Source: Caenorhabditis remanei
Lineage: Eukaryota > Nematoda > Chromadorea > Rhabditida > Rhabditidae
NCBI RefSeq assembly: GCF_010183535.1
Contig: NC_071330.1
Span: forward strand, 14,303,717 to 14,367,716
DNA: 64,000 nucleotides
Reading direction: 5' to 3'
Below are positions 41,968-52,496 of this stretch, in pieces; position 1 is the stretch's first letter; every line of letters starts with the position of its first letter. Below the pieces are notes generated by a model, which saw only the letters and a program-made list of their open reading frames with translations, was not told where the DNA came from and made no database searches. The position numbers were made by a program, and so were the translations under genes.

Positions 41968-42591
41968 AGAAGCGGGAGAGGAATGAGAGTGAATAAGGGG
42001 TACTGTGAGGGACGACGTGAACAGAAATGACAGAATTCTCCCAGCGGTCAAAGATTTTTTGAGATACGCTACCGTCTTCTATACTCTCCTTCCCTCTACT
42101 CTCATTATTTGCCATGTCATCTATTTTCTCCCTACATTGTCTCCCACCCAGACCTATCCCTCACCAGTCATTATCTATCGAATTTACACCTGCCACGTCA
42201 TCATTTCTATTTGCTATCCTAGGTTGTCGTCCGTCACTACTCAAGCCAACGAATCCCTAGAGTCGGCCTTTCCACGTCATCCGTCTTCCCTTAGCAACGT
42301 CTTCTCCCGATTCTCACTCCAATATTTATTTGCTCTATTTGACTGCCCCCTTTCATTCTCTGATTTCATCTGTCGGTCTTTCTCTCCACACAATCCTTAT
42401 TCTTCCCTCTGTCACTTTTCTCCTGATAGTCCGTTGTCCGCCTCTCTATTTGCTCTCCACGGAGTGCCACACTGACCAATCCCTCCTTCCTCAAATTACT
42501 GGTCCATTTGCAGGTTTTCCCGCCCGACACACACCTTCACCTGCTGTAGACTCTCCCAGTCCTTTCCTTCATTCTGCCTCCTTGTCTGGCA
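41968..42591. promoter_or_regulatory. Divergent promoter M/N with CCACGTCA sites
   Basis: CCACGTCA at 42193-42200 and 42272-42279; the third conserved position reads CCATGTCA (42112-42119). The upstream blocks of both subfamilies are present in the usual orientation. Confidence 0.45.
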
Positions 42592-42948
42592 ATGATCCAC
42601 CGCAAAATCGTTCCTCTTATATACGTTGCCTCAACAATATTACGCGATCTAGTGATACCGAAAATTGGAAGTTTGAGGGGTCACCTATATCTCATCTACA
42701 CAATTTTAGTATATACCGTGACGGTAGCCGTAGCAGATTTATGTCTGGAATTTATCCGCTGTATTCATCAAATCCATTTCTTCAAAAATGATGCGGCTCC
42801 CTTCAGAATGCGGAATGCTATCAAAAAGATGGAGGAGAAACGTAGACATCGAGACTATAGAAATGAGCTCTTTGGATTGCCGAACACCTGGAAAGACCAA
42901 GATTTTCTCGACGATCTTGCTGACGTGACCCGTCTGTCCTACCTGTAA
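42592..42948 (+). pseudogene. Internally deleted RING-I gene (gene N)
   Basis: A 118-codon open frame from ATG 42592 (MIHRKIVPLIYVAST). After two hydrophobic segments it jumps at RCIHQI directly into the family helical block (HFFKNDAAPFRMRNAIKKMEEKRRHRD), so about 700 bp of exon A end, intron and exon B are deleted with the frame kept. It ends in TRLSYL from the same RING-I/RING-II tail fusion seen in gene G. The remaining frame could encode a small membrane-tethered helical protein. Confidence 0.65.
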
Positions 42949-43640
42949 CAGAATCACACGTACGATCAGCTCCGAGTTACCAAAGAATTATGCGCTGTGT
43001 GAATTGATGGAGTAGTTGGAACACTGACAAATAATTTTTGAAATAAATGATAAACGTTAAAAAATGTTGCTTGCTTTTATATTTTGGGAGTCAGGTCGGG
43101 AAAGGTGTTGTGGAGCTACTGTACTAGGTTTGAAGCGATTTAGGTCGCACCACAATAACTACAGTAATCCGGACCCAAGGCACTGTAACTTTCGCGTCGA
43201 GACCCAACCACTCCGAACCTGGGGGTATTAATATAGTTGTGAACCGTCTCAAAGCGCTGATTCCGAATATATAAGTTTAACGGGTCCTGAGACGAAATTG
43301 AATGAGTTACGGTAGCTCAATGTTTTCCTAACATTTCGAAAATCTGTAACTTTCTGAATAGCAATCGGTTGGGAGTGATTCTATTCTCAAAATATAGGAC
43401 ATTTATAGAATTTTCAACAAAAATTTTTTGGCCAAAAGTTCAAGACGAGAGGAGTGAGAGAGCTCCAGATGAAACATGAACTATCATAACGTTAACTAAT
43501 ACACCCGCCACAGTAACCCACACGAGCTGAAAACCTAAAGTTGTTGAAGTAAAACATCTTTAATACTTTATTCCAGTTTTGTCAATTCAAAACAGCCAGT
43601 TCAAAAACAACAGTTTTACAAAAAATAAAAATAATTCATA
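42949..43640. other. Intergenic copy of 29709-30308
   Basis: A relic of the RING-II tail (LPKNYALCELME in an unused frame), its 3' UTR, and the shared repeat block. It confirms a duplication covering genes G-H and N-O. Confidence 0.6.
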
Positions 43641-44741
43641 TTAAATCCCAATAACTTCCATCAAATCGTAGTTTTTTGGCATCTGCTGCACGGTGCCTTG
43701 CACTACAGTAATCTTCCGACAGAATGGGCATCTAATGGACCTACTGGCTATGTTGTATGTAGTGAATCTAGTACCATCTTTCAACAATTGACCAGCGCAC
43801 ACCTCACAAATCGTGTGTCCGCACCCTCTGAGCATTCTCGGAATCCTGGTGGTACTGTACTCGACAAGACAGATTTTGCATTCAAATCCGCTGAAAATTG
43901 GGTATGGGTTATGGGTTACTGTAGTTTATATAGTTACCTTGAGGTCTTCTTGAACTGCTTCATATTCCAAAGACGTTCGAGTAGTGCTTCTAAATTGTGA
44001 TCCTCTTCATTTTGACCGTCATCTTGGATTTCTGGTTCCTGCTCTTGCTCCACGATTGGAAAATCGTAATCGGCTTCTGCACCGGGAGTGTCCTGCTCCT
44101 CTTCAAAATCATTATTCAGATAGTCCCCCTTGAATCTCAAATCAATCCAATAAACACTCGAAAACTCATGGATCGCCACAAATGACCAAATCCACATTAC
44201 AGCTTGCATAAAATAAATCCCGCCGGTCTCTGCTGTATAGTTTTGAATCAATAAAAATATCATAGTTCCGTGAGTCACTAGAAAACGTTTGTGTATCTTT
44301 TGGAACGGTGCTGGTAGGTGATAGAGGGATGAGAAGAAGATATTTGGAGAGTAAAAGAAGACAAGAGCGAAACCAAGTAGGGTGAATTGTATGTGTCTGA
44401 AAATGTTATTGTACTATACAAATAATTTTTTGCCATTAAAGACTTACCTTCTCATCAATTTTCAATAAACCCATCAAAACAGTGGACACAATTGGACACA
44501 ACACAACTGTTCCCTTCAAAATCAAAAACTCATTTTTCTTCCGTTTATCCATAGAAACTTGACTACTGGAGGAAAACATAACCAAAAGAAAGGCAACATC
44601 TGGCAAACAGATTGTGTGAAATGACATTAACGCAAGTTGTTCGAGAGCTTCAATGTAGTGTCTTGGTTGGAGTTTGTTGCTTACCAGATAAGCTGCAATA
44701 CCCCAGACAAAGAGAGGATAAACGTATTTGATGGGAATCAT
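43641..44741 (-). pseudogene. RING-II gene with 8-nt deletion (gene O)
   Basis: Exon 1 (44741-44448; MIPIKYVYPLFVWGIAAY) is intact. At the start of exon 2 (acceptor at 44397-44399) the ancestral ATTATGCACCAC is reduced to ACAC, an 8-nt loss that puts the rest of exon 2 out of frame. The old frame is otherwise open (ending 43938, acidic tail EEEQDTPGAEADYDF). The RING exon (43890-43641: CKIC, CGH, CEVC, CPFC, MPKNYDLMEVIGI) is complete. An acceptor shift could in principle rescue it, but I see no suitable AG. Probably a young pseudogene. Confidence 0.65.
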
Positions 44742-45121
44742 AGAAGACGGGAGTGAGTATGAGAGTGAATAAGGGGTAGTATGAGGGACGACGTAAACAG
44801 AAATGACAGAATTTTCCCAGGGGGCTTCTCGCGAAGATCTGTCTGTCTACTATCCACATCTGTTCCCCTGATCTACTCTCTATCGGAATCTTCCCTGGTT
44901 ACCCCTGCCAATACACACACACACATCTGTCACATCATCTGTTATTTTGATATTGCTTAGAATATAGCGCTAGATTCCTGAGATGAGAATGTAACGCGTT
45001 TCGAAGCACCTAACGTTGTTGAAGTGAAACATATTTAATCATTTATTCCAGTTCTTGCAATTCAAAAATAAAAATTTCACAAAAAAACGAAAAATAATTC
45101 AGAATAATGTATGATTCCCTC
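44742..45121. other. Upstream flank of gene O and 3' flank of gene P
   Basis: It includes the RING-II upstream block (CCCAGGGGGCTTCTCGC), a short (AC)n run near 44920 and the 3' UTR of gene P. No RING-I partner lies here, unlike other RING-II genes. Confidence 0.5.
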
Positions 45122-46227
45122 TTAAATCTCAATAACTTCCATCAACTCGTAGTTCTTTGGCATCTGCTGCACGGTGCCTTGCACTACAGTACTCTCCCGA
45201 CAGAATGGGCATCTAATGCTAGTACCATCTTTCAACAATTGACCAGCACACTTCTCACAAATCGTGTGTCCACACTTGCTGAGAATTTTCGGAATCCTGG
45301 TGGTACTGTAGTCGAGAAGACAGATTTTGCATTCATATCCGCTGAAAATTGGGTATGGGTTATGGGTTACTGTAGTTTATATGGTTACCTTGAGGTCTTC
45401 TTGAGCTGCTTCATATTCCAAAGACGTTCGAGTAGTGCTTCTAGATACCTTGGGATATTCATGAGGCGAAAACTATCGTGTAGTGGATCTTGCTCTTCTT
45501 TGTTTCGACCATCATTTTGGATTTCTTGTTCCACGACTGGAAAATTGTGGTCGGCCCCAGGAGCGGGAGTGTCTTGCTCCTCTTCGTAATCCCAATTCAA
45601 AAAATCCTCCCTCGATCTCAAATCAATCCCATAAACACTCGAAAACTCATGGATCGCCACAAATGACCAAATCCACATAACAGCTTGCATAAAACAAATC
45701 TCGGCGGTCTCTGCTTTATAGTTTCGAATTAAAAAAAATATCATGGCTCCGTGGGTCACTAGAAAACGTTTGTGTATCTTCTGCAACGGTGCTGGTAGGT
45801 GATAGAGGGATGAGAAGAAGATATTTGGAGAGTAAAAGAAGACAAGAGCAAAGCCAAGTAGGGTGAATTGTATGTGGTGCATAATCTGAAAATGTTCTTG
45901 TACTATACAAATCATTTTTTGTCATTAAAAACTTACCTTCTCATCAATTTTCAATAAACCCATCAAAAAGGTGGACACAATTGGACACAACACAGCTGTT
46001 CCCTTCCCAATCAAAAACTTATTTGTAGTCTGTTTATCCATAGAAACTTGACTGCGGTAAAATATAACAAAATGGAAGGCAAAAGCTGGCAAACAGGTTG
46101 TGTACATTTGTATTATAACAAATTGTTCGAGAGCTTTAGTGTAGTTTCTTGGTTGGAATTTGTTGATTACCAGATAGGCTGCAATACCCCAGACAAGGAA
46201 AGGATGAAAGTATTTGATGAGAATCAT
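45122..46227 (-). CDS. RING-II membrane protein (gene P, intact)
   Basis: Exons 46227-45937, 45885-45389 and 45341-45122, phases 0 and 2, 335 residues. Start MILIKYFHPFLVWGI. Six hydrophobic segments, loop VSMDKQTTNKFLIGKG, acidic tail (DYEEEQDTPAPGADHNF, then DSFRLMNIPRYLEAL as in gene H). The RING has CKIC, CGH, CEKC and CPFC, with the loop between the two zinc sites shortened by about ten residues compared with gene H, ending MPKNYELMEVIEI. Divergent from gene Q; a GGGCC-rich MITE lies in the shared gap. Confidence 0.83.
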
Positions 46228-47248
46228 AGAAGACGGGAGTGAGTATGTGAGTGAATAAGGGATAGTGACGACGTGAACAGAAATGACAGAACTTTCCCAG
46301 GGGGCTTCCCGCCTCATCTACTTTTCCACATCTGTCCCCCTTATATATAAGTTACCGTCTTCTATACGCTCTTTTTCTCTCCTCTTATTACCAGACTTGC
46401 AACGGGCCGGGCCGGGCCGGGCCGGAATGAAAATTTCCAGGGCCCGGCCCGGCCCGGCCCGGCCCGGTCGGCCCGGAAGTTCAGTACTGAAAAAAATTCA
46501 AATTTTTTTTTCGAAAATTTCCCGATTTTTTTTGAAAAATATTTCTTAAAAACAATTTTTTGTAGGTTTCGAAGGTTTTTGAAAAATATACTTGAGGAAA
46601 AATATGAAACATTTTCAGAAAATAAATTTTTGGACAAAAAATTGTAGTGAAAAAAGTTCAAAAATTCAAATCCGGGCCGGGCCAAAACCGGGCCGGGCCG
46701 GGCCGGGCCGGCGGGCCGGCCCGGAATCTTGCAAGTCTGCTTATTACTGTTCACGTCATCTCCCATTATTTTCTCCCCACATTGTCTCCCACCCAGACCT
46801 ATCCCTCACCACCTACAATGCTCCTAATTTACACCTGCCACGTCATCATTTCTATTTGTTGTCCTAGACGGCCCAAGTTGTCGTTCGCCACTTCTCAAAC
46901 CAACGAATCTCTAGAATCGGCCTTTCCACGTCATCCTCAGCCACTTGTTTTCCCGATTCTCACTCCAATCTTTATTTGCTCTATTTGACGGCCTCACATT
47001 TTTCCTCTGGTTCCATCTGAGATCGATCTTTTCTCTCCTCACGTAGTCCTTAGTCTTCCCTCTGCCACATTTCTATTGATTCTCCTAAACTGCCACGACG
47101 TCCGCCTCTCTATTTGCTCTCCACTGTCTTCCACCAAGCCCTCCATTATCTCTTCTACTGGTCCATTTGCAGTTCTTCCCGCCAAAACACACCTTCATCT
47201 GCTATAGACTGTCCAGTCCTTTCCTTCATTCTGCCTCCTCGTCTGGCT
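46228..47248. promoter_or_regulatory. Divergent promoter P/Q with CACGTCA sites and hAT-like insertion
   Basis: TCACGTCA at 46751-46758 and CCACGTCA at 46838-46845 and 46926-46933. A 348-bp MITE plus 8-bp duplication (46384-46747) separates these from gene P, so the distance from P to the sites has grown by 356 bp compared with the H/I pair. Confidence 0.45.
46392..46739. mobile_element. 348-bp hAT-like MITE with GGGCC subterminal arrays
   Basis: The target duplication CTTATTAC flanks both sides (46384-46391 and 46740-46747), and the empty site is present in the H/I gap (CTTATTACTG near 31650). Termini are CAGACTTGCAA in inverted orientation. Tandem GGGCC/GGCCC units fill 46402-46480 and 46673-46727, and the centre is AT-rich. 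The proline/glycine/arginine-rich frames across it are artefacts. Confidence 0.88.
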
Positions 47249-48598
47249 ATGATCACCCGCAAAATCGTTCCCCTAATATTCTTTGCCTCAACAATATTAC
47301 ACAGTCTATTGATACCTAAAACGAATCAGAATAGTCTCCAATACACCGGATACATCGCCATGATCACCTTAGTCGGTACATGTCTTGAATTGATCCGTTA
47401 TCTTCATCAAATTCTGAAAGTCAATGAGGTAAAACGGTCTAGAAATGAGTTGCTGATTGGATACATGGCAGTGATTCTATGGGCGATGAGATCCAGATAT
47501 TTACTGTATTATTCGGGATACGATAAAAAGGTAAGTTCTGCTTTTGAGCTACAGTACTAAATTTATCTTTTTCAGACTGTGTCCTCGCTTCAACTCAACG
47601 CGTTAATCTATTCTGGGAGTATATATTCCTTTTTGTGTATCACACTTCATGCTGATACACGTATGCCCACTCCACGCTATTCGGAATTCACCGAAACTCG
47701 AATTTATCTCGTCGTTGCTCATTTTTACGTAATATTTACTGCTATGGATATGGGAAATTGGCTCCAAGTTTTTGCATGGATACTCTCTTTAGCGAGCTCT
47801 ATGCACATCTATGAGATTTTGACAAGCCAGAGACCTGAGCCGGCTCCTGTTGCTCCTGCCGCCTTTACCAACACCCGAGATCGACCAGAAGCAAGAGCAG
47901 AACCGAGAACAGAAGTGCCTGACAATCAAGAAGAAGAGGGAAAAACAAGAATTCAAGCTAACTTCAACATCAGGGATCAACTAGATAAAAGGGAGAGATT
48001 GATTTGTGGAGTGATGACGGATCTTGCTAGAAATCGTGCCGCTGCTCCAGGAACTGATCCAGAGGCTACCGAGAACCCAGTTGTTCCACCAATCGTTCTT
48101 ACCACAGGAAAACAGACTGGCATTCAGACTGCACAATATCTCGAGTCTACTGTCGTACCGATTCTTCATCAAGGACTTAAAGCTCTCGCAAGGGCCCGTC
48201 CAGAGTACCCGATCGAGTTCTTGGCCAACTTTCTCTGGTGCGAGAAGGACCGTTACAAGAACCAAAACCGTGGTGCAGAACCGAGAGCAGAAGAGAATGG
48301 CAATCAGGAGGAGGAAAATTTGGGAGCAAGAATTCAGGCTGCTTGGTGGTCGAGGGGACAATACATCGAAGAAAAAAACCAGAGATGTTTTGAACTACTG
48401 ATCCAACGCTTCAAAAATGCAGCGTCCCCTTTCGAAATCCGGAATGCACTCAAAAGGATGGAGGAGAAACGCAGACATCGAGACCAGAGAAACGAGCTCT
48501 TTGGATTGCCGAACATCTTGAAAGACCATGATTTTTTTGACGATCTTGAATATGTGACCGGCATAAAAAGGTGTAGAAATCTAAGTGGGCTACAGTAA
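47249..48598 (+). CDS. RING-I membrane protein, long form, RING exon decayed (gene Q)
   Basis: Exons 47249-47530 and 47576-48598, phase 0, 434 residues as read. Same long architecture as gene J (MITRKIVPLIFFAST, six hydrophobic segments, RAEPRTEVPDNQEEE, REMMTD-like helix, YPIEFLANFLW, IQAAWWSRGQ, CFELLIQRFKN), very close to J over the last 150 codons. The compact RING exon (48633-48714) shares gene J's acceptor loss (CCAAACTC). Via the internal CAG it would read CFDTTRTFSC, NH, CVRR, CPICR, so one more Cys is Arg. Ligase activity is doubtful; the membrane and helical parts are intact. Confidence 0.78.
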
Positions 48599-48632
48599 CC
48601 TTAATATATTTTTCCAAACTCATCTGCATCAG

Positions 48633-48714
48633 GTGTTTCGATACAACTAGAACCTTTTCTTGTAACCACTTGGTTTGTGTGCGGCGTGTTGGAAGATGCC
48701 CGATTTGTCGTTAA
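48633..48714 (+). pseudogene. Decayed compact RING exon of gene Q
   Basis: Same lesion at the acceptor as in gene J, so it arose before they split. The second Cys of the CVRC pair is Arg here. The stop overlaps AATAAA. Confidence 0.65.
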
Positions 48715-48973
48715 TAAAATGATGTTCTGATTATTTTATCAGTGTTTTCTTATTATTTGCATTTTGTAAAATAAAGTAAATTGATTGAACATTGTGTTTT
48801 GAGCAAGCTGCTTCAAGTGATTTAGGATTGTAGGTTACTGTACCGTCTTGACACATTTCTAAAGCTGAAAACTTTGTTTTTCAGAATGGTATTTCATACC
48901 CATCATTCTCCCATTCCATCCTCACAAATCTCGACAAATCTGCAATAAGCCCTTGGCTCCGCCCCTTCCCCTA

Positions 48974-49208
48974 TCATTCTTATATATAAAAGACAAGTGG
49001 TGTTTGTCTGTTTGTCTGAGGCACTGTCCGCAGCGGTTTTGGAAAGAGAAGAGAAACTGAGCCAGTGGGCAAAACCGAACTGGCGTGCTTTGGTCAGCAA
49101 CAGCCGCTTTAGACCACTCGGCCATGCGGGCACATTCGAAAGTCAATGACTACGTGAATGAAGAGGGACCAGCCGGCTCAACCGCCGAAGGCGGGGGAGA
49201 CAGGCTGG
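48974..49208. mobile_element. 235-bp non-autonomous Helitron
   Basis: It starts TCATTCTTATATATAAAAG after host A (48973) and ends CTGG before host T (49209), fitting the 5'-TC...CTRR-3' rule and insertion between A and T. A hairpin CCGCC-GAA-GGCGG (49182-49194) lies 10 nt before the CTGG end. Joining the flanks gives CCCCTATATAA, as in the homologous flank at 34480. The minus strand inside has a tRNA-like stretch (GCATGGCCGAGTGGTCTAAAG) with a degenerate B box. Confidence 0.85.
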
Positions 49209-49687
49209 TATAATTATATCCTTTCTATACACTCAGAGGATCGGAGGTAGAATATTGATTCTCAACTCCACCCTCACGACGTTATGACTTTCAGAAGCTC
49301 AAAATCTAGTAGGATCCCAAAAAATAAGCTATACTAGAGATCTATGTACCATTTCCACCCCTCGAATTCTAAATCGGCAATCAAAATCTGCTAAATCCTG
49401 CTGGGGCTCTGCAATGTGCTCTGCTCTACCGTATTGATCCATAACACAGTCTCCATCAGGATTTCGTGGATTCTGATTACAAAAAGGAAGTCTTCGTAGT
49501 CTCAATTTGCAGCTGACCCTAAAGAGTTTCCACGTCATCAGGTAATCCGTCTTCCCTCAGCCACTTCTTCTCCCGATTATCACTTCCATCTCTATGTATT
49601 CTCATAGACTGCCTCCCATTCCCATCTGAGATCGATCTTCCTCTCCTCACGCAGTCCTTAGCCTTCCCACTGCCACGTTTCTATTGA

Positions 49688-49917
49688 TTTTCCGATTGCC
49701 GAACACCTTGAAAGACAATGATTTTTTTGACGATTTTGAATTCGTGACCGGCATAAAAAGGTGCAGATATCTAAGTGGGCTACAGTAACCATAACAACTT
49801 TTTTCCAGACTCATCTGCGTCATGTGTCTAAATACGACGAGAACCTTTCATTGTAGCCACGTAGTTTGTGCTCGGTGTATTCGAAGATGCCCGATTTGCC
49901 GCGGAAATCCATTGTGA
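49688..49917 (+). pseudogene. Orphan RING-I 3' end with intact compact RING (fragment R)
   Basis: 49688-49770 encodes the last part of exon B (LPNTLKDNDFFDDFEFVTGIK) with a GTGCAG donor. A good acceptor (TTTTTTCCAG) opens the RING exon at 49809: CVMC, CSH, CARC, CPICR, then GNPL and TGA at 49917. All eight zinc-binding positions are kept, in contrast to genes J and Q, but the membrane exons are missing. Confidence 0.7.
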
Positions 49918-50825
49918 TAATGTATCCCATGTTTCAAATATTTCACCCTAATGTTATCTTCTTATATGATATCTTATTATCTTATTTCTTTTGAATGAAG
50001 TAATTTGGTTGTACATTTTGCAGAGCTGTTTCAAATGTTTTAGGACGGTGGGTTACTGTAGAAATAGAGATACTAACGAAGAGCTACCTATGACTCCATA
50101 ATTTCGGGGGTACTGTTACTAGGGATACTGTATCGTTTTTAGAATATCAGCCAATAAATACGCAAGCATGTATCTCAGTCGTTAAACTCATACTTGTTTA
50201 ACTATCTGGTCTAATTAAACCTGTGAAAACTTCTCACGGTGCCCATTATCATTCGGAAAACCCTACGCAAACTTTCTTACCTCAGAATAGTAGAAATTGT
50301 GCATTTTGAGTATCAAGAAACTGTATATGCTTATTTTCTATACTAATATTCTATTCTCTCGTCCAACATCTTGTTAACCAGAAGCCGGGACTTGCGGAAC
50401 AACGCCATAGTCATTGGAAATGACAGGAAAATGACATGGGTACTGTCCTGCACGTCTCGAAAATAACGGTGGTGGATTGAGATATTTGAAACCAGAGTGG
50501 TAAGTACAGTGTGGTTTAAATTTTTTGCCAAGACTTACTTGCTGGAACCTCCTAACATTTGCTCAAGAATTGCAGAATAGTACCGTGGTTATTTGGAATT
50601 GAATAATCACCGCACCGGTTCGGCAAGCCTCTTATTTCAGTTTTCATGGTTTTAGTTTCAGAACAAGTACTCCCGAGGCTTACGGAACAGTGCCGTGTCA
50701 TTCATTGCCTTATGCAGTCCAGTGACGTTCTGGGAAGGCCAGATGGTCTTGGAGATCTAGCTTTTATGGCGAAAGACGTGGATGAGAAAAATGGGTTCTG
50801 GGAAAGCCAGAAGGCCTGTGAGACG
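49918..50825. other. Intergenic with repeated GGAACAGTGCCGTG-like units
   Basis: Motifs like CGGAACAGTGCCGTG and GGGAAGGCCAGATGGTCTTGG occur here, and the latter recurs inverted near 53037-53065. No gene is supported. Confidence 0.45.
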
Positions 50826-51205
50826 AAATCTCCTGGCTAACCTGGGTATAGTGCCTAAAATATGTACAGAAATCGTCAAAAGTAGTCGAAAATGACACAT
50901 TAGCGAGGCCCGCGGAACAGTAGCCGATCCGTATTATATCACAGACATAGAACTCGCTGAGATCTACATTTTGGTATATTTTTTAGTTCATAATATTCAT
51001 TTTGAAGCGATTTGTGACCGGATGACAAGTATGCAGTTTTGTCAGTGTAACTTTGTCAGTGTACTTATGTCAGTGTACTTTTGTCAGTGTAACTTTTGAC
51101 AGTGTAACTTTTTGACAGTGTATTTATTCACATTCTTGCATAATTTTGCTGCCGGGCTAGAACGGCTTCATAACATCCGAACCTTCTATCTCAAACTCCC
51201 GAGTC
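50826..51205. repeat. Left arm of a large inverted repeat around the gene at 51412
   Basis: Inverted and closely similar to 52497-52926. It contains AGAACTCGCTGAGATCTACA and a run of GTCAGTGTA units (51037-51125). Confidence 0.8.
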
Positions 51206-51411
51206 CTCACGACTACTAGACCCCAACTATTCAAATAGTGGCCCCCCTTTCTCTCAACCAATGAATGACGATTGCAATCTGATGACGTGGCAAATGACAG
51301 ATGGTCTCAGGTCTTCCTCTCCCCTCTTCTCCACCCACCCCCGTTCACTCCTTCAGTCCCCCATTGTGTTTTTCTCAACGTCACTAGGTTTCCGACCGTT
51401 TCCTTGCCCAA

Positions 51412-52269
51412 ATGGATCCCAAAAAAGAGGTTCCTGAAAATAGAAATGAACCTATATCCATGCTAGAAATCATTATCTTCATATTCTGCTGCACCACCAC
51501 TTTTCTAGGAGCTATTGGTTGCGCCTATCTCCTTGAAAACTTCAATATGGATCAGGAACTCCGTGAGGAACTTACCGTTTGCTACTATTTCTGCTTATTC
51601 GTGTTCTGCCATGTCTTTTTCTTCCACACGGTTATGATAATCTTTAAAGCGATCCGTGATATTATGTTCAGTCTGGAAGTTGAGGATATCTATAGGAAGG
51701 ACTTGATTCTTCAATCGGGGGCGGCTATTTTTAATGGAGCTGTGGCTATTTTTATGTTGGGATTTGTAGACATCGATGCTGAGGTATATAAGCTGCCAAA
51801 AAGAGAAAACAAATAATTTTTAAGGATTTTCAGATTATGTACCTCTGCCAACACTTTTTCATGCACATCTCGTTTGACATTTTTTGTGTTATCTGCATCA
51901 ATCTCAGATGGCACAAAATCGAAGACATCTCTTACGTCAAATCTGCAATTCTGTCAATCCTTCTTGGTATCGCTACATTCAAAATTGTCACAATGGACAC
52001 CATTTACACCAAACAAGAAGAAATCAACTGTTTTGATAAGATGTTTTTGGCGACTTGCGTGTTCACCTGGTTCGCTGGTGTGGTGTTTTATATGGCATGG
52101 ACTGGAGAAGTAGTGAGACGATTTGGTCAATGCTACAGGTAATGAGAATTGAGGTACCGTAACCCATAACATTTTGAATTTTAGCGACGAAAATGAGAAG
52201 ATCGATGTGGAGTACGGTACCGAGGAGGATGGTATCGAGGAGGAGGATGTGGAAGCTGTGATCGATTAA
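51412..52269 (+). CDS. Six-TM protein with acidic tail, RING-less relative (gene S)
   Basis: Exons 51412-51783, 51834-52138 and 52185-52269, 253 residues. Intron phases 0 and 2 and the position of intron 1 (DIDAE before IMYLCQ) match the RING-II genes (KIDEK before IMHYIQ). Six hydrophobic segments are visible. Segment-2/loop sequence (AIRDIMFSLEVEDIYRKDL) also resembles the 6TM genes (VIRDGLFQKEKEKDEL). Exon 3, where RING genes carry the RING, encodes only an acidic tail (DENEKIDVEYGTEEDGIEEED). AATAAA at 52325. It links the 6TM and RING subfamilies. Intact; function unknown. It sits inside a large inverted repeat. Confidence 0.82.
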
Positions 52270-52496
52270 TTGCGTTTTTTTTTTAATTCTGTCTAATGCT
52301 CTGTTCTATTTTTGTATCTTATTTAATAAATGTGGTTTTCTGAAGAACTATCCATCAATTCCCACGTCATCATTCCCTCCACATCTTCTGTTACGTCACC
52401 AATCCTTAAGGGGCACATCACCATCTCTCTGACCATTTGGTCTTCCCAGAGCCCCAGCCACGTCGTCATCACCCTTAGTCGGGAGTTTGAGATAGA

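Noticed and set aside
46283..46988. Collagen-like Gly-Pro-Arg frames
   Set aside because: They arise from GGGCC/GGCCC arrays of a MITE with exact 8-bp target duplications, not from a collagen gene.
48903..49146. Minus-strand open frames of about 75 codons
   Set aside because: They lie across a non-autonomous Helitron and its tRNA-like interior.
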